Below, piece by piece: positions 26,080 through 32,668 of a stretch of 32,683 nucleotides of DNA. Below the pieces are notes generated by a model. The model saw nothing but the letters and a program-made list of their open reading frames with translations, ran no database searches and was not told the origin of the DNA. The position numbers and the translations under genes are program-made. The DNA lies in assembly GCA_023231445.1 (NCBI GenBank), contig JALNVF010000018.1, positions 1-32,683 of the forward strand, given 5' to 3'. Within the stretch, counting starts at the first letter, position 1; each line of letters starts with the position of its first letter. This DNA is from Treponema sp. GTDB taxonomy: Bacteria; Spirochaetota; Spirochaetia; Treponematales; Treponemataceae.

Positions 26080-27291
26080 ATGCTAGATGTTTCTGAAATT
26101 ATCACAACGAACAGCCTGCACATCAGATTTCAGCCGGTAGTTTCCATAAAACATATATGCGTATTCGGATTTGAAGCACTCTGTTATGCAGAATATAAAG
26201 GAAAATACATACCGGCAGTCGAATTATTCGACAGTGCAAGGGAAGCCCACCTTATTTCGTATCTTGATCATGCATGTATAGAAAAAGCAGTACAATCATT
26301 TTCGGAATTTGAGAGCCGGGAAAATCTGCTGCTTTTTATTAATTTTGAATCATCACAAATCGACGATGAATATACAGATACAGAGTTTATTTTTTCACAA
26401 TGCCGGAAAGCCCGTATTTCCCCTGAAAATGTTGTGATAGAAATAATTGAATCAAAAGTTCTTAATGACCAGAAACTGCTGTCTTTCGTATCATTTTATA
26501 AAAAACACGGATTTTCCATCGCAATTGATGATTTTGGCGCAGGATACTCAAATCTGAGCAGACTGGCACTTATATCTCCGGCAATAATCAAAGTCGATAA
26601 GTCTCTCGCAGAAAATATTGAAAATGATTCCATGAAAGAAGCAATCGTTACTTCTCTGGCAAAACTTTCACAGAATATCGGAGCCATTTTTCTTGTCGAA
26701 GGTGTCGAAACTGAAAGTGCAGCAATGAAAGCTGTACAAGCCGGAGCAGAACTGCTTCAGGGATTTTATATCTCCAGACCGGAGCAGAATCTGCAGAAGA
26801 TTGCAGAACAGGCTCAAAATACTATAAAAAAAATAATGGCTTTAACAGATCATGAAACTGTTAAAATAATGCAGAAAGAACTTACGATAAGACAAAAGCA
26901 TATAGATACCATGAAAAAAATAACACTAATGCTCTCTGCAGCCTCGTCAAGGTTATTTGAATATATTCTTTTAAACCTGTACCAGCCGTCGGATAACTGT
27001 GAATGTGCTTATATCATGGACGAACAGGGTATACAAATTACAGATACGATCATGTACAGGACAGACACAACCAGGAAAGGCAATAAACTGTTCAGGCCTG
27101 CAGAAAAGTGGTCTACTCATTTTCAGGAACCATATTTTTATATGCCGTTTCTTTCAGGCTCTGCATATATAACCGACCGGTACATATCCGGTGCTTCAGG
27201 AAAAAACTGTATAACGATATCTTTACCATTCCCCTGCAGCGGAAAAGATTATTATTTCTGTTCAGATTTTTCTGTGCTGCCGGGCAGCTGA
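26080..27291 (+). CDS. EAL-domain c-di-GMP phosphodiesterase with C-terminal Cache-like domain
   Basis: The 403-residue soluble protein has an EAL domain at about 1-250 that hydrolyses c-di-GMP to pGpG. Catalytic and metal residues are in place: E32-A-L, N88, E121-x-x-E124, D150-D151-FG, K171, E207-G-V-E and Q227-G. It is therefore likely active. Residues about 255-290 look like a helical linker. Residues 290-400 carry CAYIMDEQGIQITDT, FYMPFLSGSAYITDRYIS and NCITISLPF, resembling PDC/Cache sensor folds. Length and layout match the YkuI type (EAL plus EAL-associated domain), in a cytoplasmic form without TM segments. A GGCGG-type ribosome site precedes ATG 26080. The promoter is unclear, because the pgi terminator ends only 26 bp upstream. 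Confidence 0.9.
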   Translation: MLDVSEIITTNSLHIRFQPVVSIKHICVFGFEALCYAEYKGKYIPAVELFDSAREAHLISYLDHACIEKAVQSFSEFESRENLLLFINFESSQIDDEYTDTEFIFSQCRKARISPENVVIEIIESKVLNDQKLLSFVSFYKKHGFSIAIDDFGAGYSNLSRLALISPAIIKVDKSLAENIENDSMKEAIVTSLAKLSQNIGAIFLVEGVETESAAMKAVQAGAELLQGFYISRPEQNLQKIAEQAQNTIKKIMALTDHETVKIMQKELTIRQKHIDTMKKITLMLSAASSRLFEYILLNLYQPSDNCECAYIMDEQGIQITDTIMYRTDTTRKGNKLFRPAEKWSTHFQEPYFYMPFLSGSAYITDRYISGASGKNCITISLPFPCSGKDYYFCSDFSVLPGS

Positions 27292-27304
27292 AAGAACCGT
27301 AAAA

Positions 27305-28165
27305 TCACTTTAATTTAAACAATGTCCTGCAGTTGTTGTCGACCGTATCACAAAGTTGTCCGACCGGTATTCCTCTGATATCTGCAATGAATTTATAGGT
27401 ATGTTCCACAAAAAGAGGTGTATTTGGTTGTCCACGTACAGGTACAGGTGCTAGATAGGGAGCATCTGTCTCGCAGAGAATACGGTCGTCCGGAATATAC
27501 CGGATAAGCGAACGCATATCGTCCATTTTACTGTGCTTAGTGTATGTAACAGAACCACTGAAACTAATATACCAGCCGCGTTCAAGAAAATGTTCTGCCT
27601 CTTCCAGTCCGTATGAAAAGCAATGAATTATACCGTTGTCATATCCCGTTTTTTTTATAACCTCAAAGGTATCTGCAAAGGCATCACGGCTGTGCACAAT
27701 AACAGGCAGTTCCAGGTTCCGTGCGAGTTTCAGCTGCATCTCAAACAGCTCCTTTTCAGCGTCGTACATGTCAGAATCAAAATCATCAGCACACCGCCCG
27801 TCTTCTCCGGAGGGATTCCAGTGATGATCAAGACCGCATTCTCCCAACGCAGTTATACTGCCGTCCCCCCGGATCTGCTCTTCAAGAATATCAACCCGGC
27901 GCATACGGTCCCTGATTGACACTACATCAGGCCAGATACCGGCAGAGTAATGGATCATATGCTCTGCGGAAGGTCTGAATTCAGGCAGAATACCGGATAC
28001 CGCACGTGCAACAGCTTCCTTTCTGGGCAGGAGATCATCACACGAGGTGCCTATATCCATGGCAAAAAAACAGTTCTGCCGGATCATCTGTAAAATAATA
28101 TCAGAACAGTCTGAGCAGGTACGCTCCTGAATCATACTGAAATGAAAATGAGTATCTGAATACAT
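27305..28165 (-). CDS. TatD-family metal-dependent hydrolase/DNase
   Basis: The 286-residue protein is a TIM-barrel amidohydrolase of the TatD group, whose members are Mg2+-dependent nucleases. Metal ligands are visible in order: H6-x-H8 (SDTHFHF), the Glu in ALGECGLDHHW, the His in IVHSRDA, the His in GIIHCFS and the Asp in LCETDAPYLAPVP. The start at 28165 is preferred to one 13 codons upstream because the family begins two or three residues before the H-x-H motif. A promoter ends 7 nt before this ATG and no ribosome site is seen. It converges with the EAL gene, 13 bp apart. Confidence 0.92.
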   Translation of the reverse strand: MYSDTHFHFSMIQERTCSDCSDIILQMIRQNCFFAMDIGTSCDDLLPRKEAVARAVSGILPEFRPSAEHMIHYSAGIWPDVVSIRDRMRRVDILEEQIRGDGSITALGECGLDHHWNPSGEDGRCADDFDSDMYDAEKELFEMQLKLARNLELPVIVHSRDAFADTFEVIKKTGYDNGIIHCFSYGLEEAEHFLERGWYISFSGSVTYTKHSKMDDMRSLIRYIPDDRILCETDAPYLAPVPVRGQPNTPLFVEHTYKFIADIRGIPVGQLCDTVDNNCRTLFKLK

Positions 28166-28172
28166 ACACAGG

Positions 28173-28201
28173 ATTCTAACAAAACAACACAATTCACTCA
28201 A
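28173..28201 (-). promoter_or_regulatory. Promoter of the TatD-type gene, leaderless
   Basis: Minus strand TTGAGT (28196-28201), 17 bp, TAGAAT (28173-28178). Only 7 nt remain before the start codon, so transcription would begin on or within 1-2 nt of the ATG. Confidence 0.6.
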
Positions 28202-28205
28202 CAAC

Positions 28206-28234
28206 TTGAAAAAAAAAGTCGTTTCGTATATTAT
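28206..28234 (+). promoter_or_regulatory. Promoter of tRNA-Leu
   Basis: TTGAAA (28206-28211), 17 bp, TATTAT (28229-28234). The start would fall about 7 nt before the mature tRNA. Its -35 box is 4 bp from the -35 box of the divergent TatD-type promoter. Confidence 0.65.
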
Positions 28235-28247
28235 AAGTTATGTATCT

Positions 28248-28332
28248 GCCGGGATGGTGGAATGGTAGACACAAGGGACTTAAAATCCCTCGGCGGTTAA
28301 ACGCCGTGCCGGTCCGATCCCGGTTCCCGGCA
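28248..28332 (+). tRNA. tRNA-Leu (anticodon UAA)
   Basis: 85 nt. The acceptor arms GCCGGGA and TCCCGGC pair fully with discriminator A. The anticodon stem GGGA/TCCC closes loop CTTAAAA with anticodon TAA. The long variable arm (CGGCG...CGCCG) marks a class II tRNA of the leucine type. CCA is not encoded. The T-loop reads TCCGATC, so the nearly universal T at position 55 is C. Confidence 0.93.
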
Positions 28333-28335
28333 AGA

Positions 28336-28375
28336 ATACAAAAAAACGTGCCCCGACGGGCACGTTTTTTTGTAT
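28336..28375. terminator. Strong bidirectional terminator after tRNA-Leu
   Basis: An 18-bp perfect stem (28336-28353 with 28358-28375) surrounds loop CGAC. A-rich 5' and T-rich 3' flanks give a U-tract in both directions. Its GTGCCC/GGGCAC core recurs 87 bp downstream. Confidence 0.92.
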
Positions 28376-28510
28376 GTCTCCTATAATAAAGAAAATGCGC
28401 AGCATTTTCTTACCTTCGACCTTATTTCTAAAACGTGCCCCGACGGGCACGTTTTTTGTATGTCTCCTATAATAAAGAAAATACGCAGCATTTTCTTACC
28501 TTCGACCTTG
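28344..28510. repeat. Tandem duplication of a terminator-bearing unit (about 87 bp x2)
   Basis: Copy 1 (about 28344-28430) and copy 2 (about 28431-28510) each hold the GTGCCC-CGAC-GGGCAC hairpin, the phrase GTATGTCTCCTATAATAAAG, a second hairpin (AAGAAAATGC/GCATTTTCTT, 28389-28411 in copy 1) and TTACCTTCGACCTT. Differences are few: one T in the T-run, and a G-to-A change at 28483 that breaks one pair of the second hairpin. Confidence 0.92.
28430..28457. terminator. Second copy of the bidirectional terminator
   Basis: AAAACGTGCCC (28430-28440), loop CGAC, GGGCACGTTTT (28445-28455) with a further TT. In the minus direction it lies about 57 nt beyond the stop at 28514 and would end the large minus-strand operon. 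Confidence 0.85.
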
Positions 28511-28513
28511 TTT

Positions 28514-28990
28514 TTATAATACCTGACTATATAAACCGCTCATTTCTTCGCGCCAGTCAAGCTTCTTCTCCCGGGATTCCCATTCAATAGTTTTAAGAAT
28601 CTTAAATGATTTTAGATCCCGCGGGTTATCAAAATGCAGAACAGCAAATCGGCCCTGCCCGATATATGTTATTTTATCATTGACCCCGAGCGATTCCGAT
28701 TTATTCAATTGATCAAGAATACAGTCAAAATGAGCAGGTCTTCCCGTCGCCTTGTCGGAAACCGCACTGGTCAGGTCCTCAATTGGTTTACCGCAGATCG
28801 GACAAACCACTTCCCTCATCTTCAGTGCACGGATGGCTGCATCTTTTTTCTGTCGTTCTTCTATATTTTCATGAATTGTCCGCTGAAAAACCGGCTCATT
28901 ATTCTTCGGTTCCCTGACAACAGACTGCTGATTGTGGTTCTGATTGTTCCAGCTTCTTCTATTATGACTATGTCTGTTATTCCTTCCCAT
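28514..28990 (-). CDS. Small protein with a Cys/His zinc-finger-like motif and basic Asn-rich N-terminus
   Basis: The function is not recognised. The 158-residue product starts at ATG 28990, with AGGAGG (29001-29006) upstream at 10-nt spacing. Residues 1-34 are rich in Asn, Arg, His and Gln, the composition of flexible nucleic-acid-binding tails. C63-x2-C66 (CPICGKPI) and H87-x2-C90 (HFDC) could chelate one zinc. Residues 95-158 look folded (KITYIGQGRFAVLHF, then SFKILKTIEWES). It is the last gene of the trmD-rplS operon, suggesting a link to RNA or translation, but that is inference from position. A duplicated terminator follows. Confidence 0.75.
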   Translation of the reverse strand: MGRNNRHSHNRRSWNNQNHNQQSVVREPKNNEPVFQRTIHENIEERQKKDAAIRALKMREVVCPICGKPIEDLTSAVSDKATGRPAHFDCILDQLNKSESLGVNDKITYIGQGRFAVLHFDNPRDLKSFKILKTIEWESREKKLDWREEMSGLYSQVL

Positions 28991-29009
28991 TCTATCTGCT
29001 CCTCCTGTA

Positions 29010-29046
29010 TTGTTCAGGGGGAAAAATAAATTTAATCCCTGAACAA
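29010..29046 (-). other. Hairpin spanning the stop codon of the 62-residue gene
   Basis: On the minus strand TTGTTCAGGG (29037-29046) pairs perfectly with CCCTGAACAA (29010-29019) across a 17-nt loop. The TAA (29032-29034) lies in the loop. The 3' arm is followed by the AGGAGG of the next gene and not by a T-run. It may tune stability or translation between the two genes. Confidence 0.45.
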
Positions 29047-29220
29047 TGTATCATCATCAGGATCTTCCATAAGCTTTTTACTTATGACCTGCGCAATACG
29101 CTGTATGGCATTATCAATATACTCTTCATCCTGAATTTTTGCACGTAGTTCCAGTAAACGTGCCGAAAATCTTTTTTCTTTTTCACGAACCAAAGTGGCT
29201 GTTTTTCCACTAGAAATCAT
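29032..29220 (-). CDS. 62-residue conserved-type hypothetical protein
   Basis: Not recognised. The start ATG overlaps the yraN stop as ATGA, and CGGAG lies 5 nt upstream inside yraN, which supports real translation. The product is mostly helical with a basic first half (KTATLVREKEKRFSARLLELRAK) and an acidic end (EDPDDDTLFRD). No membrane segment or Cys is present. The co-translated position suggests a role near YraN or the flagellar-export-like genes, without further evidence. Confidence 0.7.
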   Translation of the reverse strand: MISSGKTATLVREKEKRFSARLLELRAKIQDEEYIDNAIQRIAQVISKKLMEDPDDDTLFRD

Positions 29221-29585
29221 AAAAACTCCGAAAAAGCGTTTTCTATATGATATATCGCCGGCATTCCCGGCATATCTATCACAATAACATCATATCGAAT
29301 ATAGCTCTTACTATATTGTCGATTGAATAAAAGAAAACGTTTAGACGTTTCTATAATTCTTTTCTGCTTCCTGTAGTTAAGTACATGCGCTAAAGTTTCC
29401 GGGATGCCGTTAGGTAGAGTTTTTACCTCCACGAATACTAATACATCACCTGATAGTGCTATTATATCAATTTCACCTGTTTTTGTCCGCCAGTTCCGCG
29501 ATAAAATAGAAAAACCGTGCGCTTTTAAATATTCAGCGGCACGGTTTTCTCCATTTGTTCCTATTGTTTTTCTTGTATCCTTCAC
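29217..29585 (-). CDS. yraN: YraN family protein (UPF0102, endonuclease-like fold)
   Basis: The 122-residue protein starts with GTG at 29585. The previous stop, TAAGGA, also serves as a close ribosome site. It shows GTNGENRAAEYLKAHGF, NWRTKTGEIDIIA and VFVEVKT, the ordered Glu, Asp and E-x-K residues of the UPF0102/PD-(D/E)XK-like family. Family function is unproven; a nuclease or Holliday-junction-type role has been suggested from fold. In many bacteria yraN lies near rplS, trmD and rnhB, as here. Its stop overlaps the next start. Confidence 0.92.
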   Translation of the reverse strand: MKDTRKTIGTNGENRAAEYLKAHGFSILSRNWRTKTGEIDIIALSGDVLVFVEVKTLPNGIPETLAHVLNYRKQKRIIETSKRFLLFNRQYSKSYIRYDVIVIDMPGMPAIYHIENAFSEFL

Positions 29586-29591
29586 AATTCC

Positions 29592-29921
29592 TTACGCAAT
29601 ATGAATATTTTTATCAGAATAAAGCATTGAAATATTCTCCTGCCTGTCCGCCTCTTGATCAAGAGGTTCAAGATCATCCACTGGTTCAAGATCATCTACC
29701 GGGAGGCTGTCTGAAAAAATAGTATTGTCGGTATCTGCGATCAGATGACCATACGTAAGAAGATATGGTATAGCCCATCGTTTTAATGCCACTATATGAT
29801 ACGGCTTTGCAGCTTTTCCTTCTGCAAGAAACATATTCTTTCCGTCGTCAAAAAAAACAGGTGCAGAAAACCTCATTCCTTCTTTTATCTCTCCACTTTT
29901 TATTTTTATAAAACTACTCAT
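29592..29921 (-). CDS. Short protein resembling the N-terminal segment of HD-GYP proteins
   Basis: The 109-residue product starts at ATG 29921, overlapping the FlhB-like stop (ATGA), with GGGAG upstream. An in-frame ATG 20 codons earlier would lie inside the FlhB-like gene and adds a Cys/Arg-rich stretch, so it is rejected. Residues 1-65 (IKIKSGEIKEGMRFSAPVFF, then FLAEGKAAKPYHIVALKRW) resemble the region that precedes the HD-GYP catalytic domain in c-di-GMP phosphodiesterases. No HD or GYP motif follows; instead there is an acidic tail with VDDLEP twice, encoded by an 18-bp direct repeat (29665-29700). It is a standalone or truncated module of unknown role. The family assignment is tentative. 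Confidence 0.65.
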   Translation of the reverse strand: MSSFIKIKSGEIKEGMRFSAPVFFDDGKNMFLAEGKAAKPYHIVALKRWAIPYLLTYGHLIADTDNTIFSDSLPVDDLEPVDDLEPLDQEADRQENISMLYSDKNIHIA

Positions 29922-30208
29922 TTTTTTTGTCTCCCTTCTGTACTTAGTACAAAAGCAAAAATTCCGGCGAGCACGTTCCATGTCTCTTCCGGTACGAATG
30001 AACCGATTTCTTCTACTGAAAGAACATCAGCCATGGTATCATTTTTTACAACAGGTATTGAATTTTCTTCCGCAATTCTGACAAGTTTTTCTGCAAGTCC
30101 ACCGCATGCCGTTACTGTAATAAAAGGAGCGGGCGAACAATGCGGATACTTCAATGCAACCGCTTTTTTTACCTGTTTAAAAGGCCGCTTTTCATTACTT
30201 CCGTTCAT
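29918..30208 (-). CDS. FlhB C-terminal-domain-like protein (YlqH/FlhX type)
   Basis: The 96-residue protein matches the cytoplasmic domain of the flagellar export switch FlhB without its membrane part. It shows KKAVALKYP, APFITVTACGGLAEKLVRIAEENSIPVV and SVEEIGSFVPEETWNVLAGIFAFVLS. The autocleavage motif NPTH of full-length FlhB is absent, as in the YlqH/FlhX paralogues. It probably acts with the FliK-like protein encoded just upstream, whose stop it overlaps by ATGA. In B. subtilis a comparable ylqG-ylqH pair also lies near rplS. Confidence 0.88.
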   Translation of the reverse strand: MNGSNEKRPFKQVKKAVALKYPHCSPAPFITVTACGGLAEKLVRIAEENSIPVVKNDTMADVLSVEEIGSFVPEETWNVLAGIFAFVLSTEGRQKK

Positions 30209-31374
30209 ACGACACCTCGTACGACGGAAACAGTCTCATCCTCCGGACAAAAACCTGATAAAGCGTCATGATCAACCCACTCAACTTCAATATTTTCTTC
30301 ATTATCGAAAAATTTATGAAGCACTGCGTAAAGACATCCTTTCTGCTTTTCACACTCTGCCACAGAGGTATTCGGAACAATACAAAATCGTATTTTCCTG
30401 CACCTTTCTTTTATATAATATAACACAAAAAAATATAATTTCACACCAAAACTTACTTTTATAACAAATTTTTTATTTTTTTGATGGTCTTTCTGCAAAA
30501 AACAACGAAGAATTCCTTTTCCCTGACGCATCCCGTCATCAAGTGAAATGTCAAACGGGATCTGAATCCAGCTTCCGCTGTCGTTGTTTGCTCCTGAAAA
30601 TCCATAGTGATTAAAAACTGTAAGAAATCCTTCAGAATTTATTTTTCCGGGAATTGTACCTTTAAATATGCCGGTAAAAAAACGACGTACTTCATGAGTG
30701 ATATCTTTATATTCCTTTTCAATTTTATCTGTTTCTGCACTGATGTCTCCGTAATGGTTGTTGTTCTGTGGTTTGTTATTGTTTTTATTTCCGTCAGCAT
30801 CACCATCATTTTTTTCACCAAGAACAGCCCGTATCTCATTTTCTCCGGAAGGAAGCCCTTTCTGTTCAAGTACAAGCCCCGCTTCGGCCGCTTCCTTTTC
30901 TCTTCCCTCAAATTTTTCTGCGCTATGCCGGACTCTGTTTAATACGGAAGGATCAAACTTCATGCCGAGTTCTTTCATTTCGTTAAAAAGCACCAGTGAC
31001 AGTGCATCAGGAGGCAGTCCGATCGAAATAAAATAAGCAGCCAGCCGCTGATCGGTCAGAAGTCCATCTGTACCGACTGCAGGCGATAAATTCTGTACCA
31101 GTGGAGCTTCAGCGTATATAATACCCCTCCCTTGCTGTGGAACAAGTGCAATTTTTCCGTCACGAAAAGAAACCGTTGCCAGAAACGTTGTGCCGGATTT
31201 TAATGCAGCAGAAGACGATACCGAAAAGCGCGTACCTGAAAAAGAAGCAACATATGTCTGTGGTCCAGTCTGCGATATCACACGTACTAAAACAGAACTG
31301 CCTTCCCGCAGCGCCCGTAACGGGGAACCGGAGAAGGCAGCTTTTTGTATATATACGTTCTGAGCCGTATTCAT
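30205..31374 (-). CDS. FliK-like (hook-length control-like) protein
   Basis: The 389-residue product has three parts. Residues 1-95 form a beta-rich region (LREGSSVLVRVISQTGPQTYVASFSG, then LKSGTTFLATVSFRDGKIALVP). Residues 95-225 are helical and end in a low-complexity Asn/Lys/Asp linker (NKNNNKPQNNN). Residues 225-389 (WIQIPFDI, KKFVIKVSFGVKLYFF) resemble the C-terminal substrate-switch domain of FliK. FliK tells FlhB when to change export substrates, and the next gene encodes a FlhB C-domain-like protein, which supports the call. Sequence likeness is weak and position carries much of the weight. It follows rplS by 15 bp with no clear ribosome site. Confidence 0.65.
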   Translation of the reverse strand: MNTAQNVYIQKAAFSGSPLRALREGSSVLVRVISQTGPQTYVASFSGTRFSVSSSAALKSGTTFLATVSFRDGKIALVPQQGRGIIYAEAPLVQNLSPAVGTDGLLTDQRLAAYFISIGLPPDALSLVLFNEMKELGMKFDPSVLNRVRHSAEKFEGREKEAAEAGLVLEQKGLPSGENEIRAVLGEKNDGDADGNKNNNKPQNNNHYGDISAETDKIEKEYKDITHEVRRFFTGIFKGTIPGKINSEGFLTVFNHYGFSGANNDSGSWIQIPFDISLDDGMRQGKGILRCFLQKDHQKNKKFVIKVSFGVKLYFFVLYYIKERCRKIRFCIVPNTSVAECEKQKGCLYAVLHKFFDNEENIEVEWVDHDALSGFCPEDETVSVVRGVV

Positions 31375-31389
31375 ACAGCAATAATAAAA

Positions 31390-31866
31390 TTATTTCTTCT
31401 TTTTGTCAGTAACGCTTTCTGCTTCGTGTTCCTCAAGAAACTCCTTCTTAATTTCTGCTTCCTGAGCAGCAGCGGCGGCATCAGCACGTGCATTACGGGC
31501 TGCAAGCTCGGCTGCAACGTTTCCACCCACAAGAGCCTTGACTTTCTTATTCTTACCGATAGCATCGCGCAGATAATAAAGTTTTGCACGGCGTACTTTA
31601 CCGGGACGAATAATCTCGACCTTCGTAATCCGGGGTGAGTGCATCGGGAATACACGTTCAACGCCGATACCATAAGACTCTTTACGAACAGTAAAAGTCT
31701 GACGTGTACCGGAGCCTTTCTTGCAGATAACAACGCCTTCATAAATCTGAATACGTTCCGTTTTTCCTTCAACGATTTTGAAATATACTTTCACGGTATC
31801 GCCGACATTGAAGCCCTGTGCACTTGCACGTTTCTGTTTTTCTTCAATACTCTTAATAATATCCAT
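31390..31866 (-). CDS. rplS: 50S ribosomal protein L19
   Basis: The 158-residue protein has the complete L19 core: FNVGDTVKVYFKIVEGKTERIQIYEGVVI, RKESYGIGVERVFPMHSPRI and RRAKLYYLRDAIGKNKKVK. L19 lies at the 30S-50S interface. Usual L19 is about 115-120 residues; here a tail of about 40 residues rich in Ala, Glu and Lys is added (AAELAARNARADAAAAAQEAE, then KKKK). The gene starts 10 nt after trmD, and the AAGGGG that serves as ribosome site overlaps the trmD stop, indicating coupling. Confidence 0.97.
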   Translation of the reverse strand: MDIIKSIEEKQKRASAQGFNVGDTVKVYFKIVEGKTERIQIYEGVVICKKGSGTRQTFTVRKESYGIGVERVFPMHSPRITKVEIIRPGKVRRAKLYYLRDAIGKNKKVKALVGGNVAAELAARNARADAAAAAQEAEIKKEFLEEHEAESVTDKKKK

Positions 31867-31876
31867 TTTAGTCCCC

Positions 31877-32668
31877 TTAGACGGCAGTTACATTCCTTTT
31901 ACGATGTTTCCGTCTCTTGTCCGCATATTTCAGCGAAAACTGCTCTGTTATTTCCTCAATCATCTTTTCGGCTTCCGGAGTAAGCTGACCTGCAAGACGT
32001 GCAACGGCAATCATATCAGGCCTGTTTGCAAGAGTCTTTTCAAGACGCTTTTTTAATTCCCACTTCCGGATCTCTTCATGATTACCGGAACGTAACACAT
32101 CAGGTACTTTCATATCCCTGTATACCTGCGGTCGTGTATACTGCGGGTATTCCAGAAGTCCGCCGCAATAGCTTTCTTCTTCAAGTGATTCGGCGGAAAT
32201 AACACCATCTATCAGTCGATAGACCGTGTCAATGATAACTTCCGCCGCTACTTCTCCGCTCGACATGACATAATCTCCGATTGAGATTTCGTCGTCTACG
32301 TAAGAATCGATTATTCTTTGGTCGATACCTTCATATCGTCCGCAGATAAATACGAGTTCACTCTCGCGGCTCAATTCAAGCGCTTTTTTCTGCGTAAACG
32401 GCCTGCCGCCCGGTGTGACATAAATCACCCGTTTTTTGTAAGCCTTTACACTGTCAAGCGCTTCTCCCAGAGGTTCAGCCAGCATAAGCTGTCCGGCTCC
32501 TCCTCCGTATGGACCGTCATCACATGTATGGTGCTTATCACGGGCAAAATCCCTGATATCCACCAGATCGTAGGCAATAATTCCTTTTTCAACTGCTTTC
32601 GCCATGATTGAGTTTTCAAAATAAGCGCGCAGAATGTCAGGAAATAAGGTCAGCACGGTAAATTGCAT
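31877..32668 (-). CDS. trmD: tRNA (guanine-37-N1)-methyltransferase
   Basis: The 263-residue SPOUT enzyme methylates G37 of tRNAs with SAM, preventing +1 frameshifting. It shows TLFPDILRAYFENSIMAKA at the start, DDGPYGGGAGQL, YVTPGGRPFTQKKALELS, FICGRYEGIDQRIID and the trefoil-knot segment DDEISIGDYVMSSGEVAA. The C-terminal SGNHEEIRKWELKKRL and NRPDMI are also standard. GGAG lies just upstream of ATG 32668. The bases at the right edge read ...CTG GAG TAA on the minus strand (32673-32681), which could be the end of rimM, the usual upstream neighbour; too little is present to confirm it. Confidence 0.97.
   Translation of the reverse strand: MQFTVLTLFPDILRAYFENSIMAKAVEKGIIAYDLVDIRDFARDKHHTCDDGPYGGGAGQLMLAEPLGEALDSVKAYKKRVIYVTPGGRPFTQKKALELSRESELVFICGRYEGIDQRIIDSYVDDEISIGDYVMSSGEVAAEVIIDTVYRLIDGVISAESLEEESYCGGLLEYPQYTRPQVYRDMKVPDVLRSGNHEEIRKWELKKRLEKTLANRPDMIAVARLAGQLTPEAEKMIEEITEQFSLKYADKRRKHRKRNVTAV

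Noticed and set aside
29796..30464. 222-residue plus-strand open frame
   Set aside because: It is antisense to three overlapping, well-supported minus-strand genes and has no coding signal of its own.
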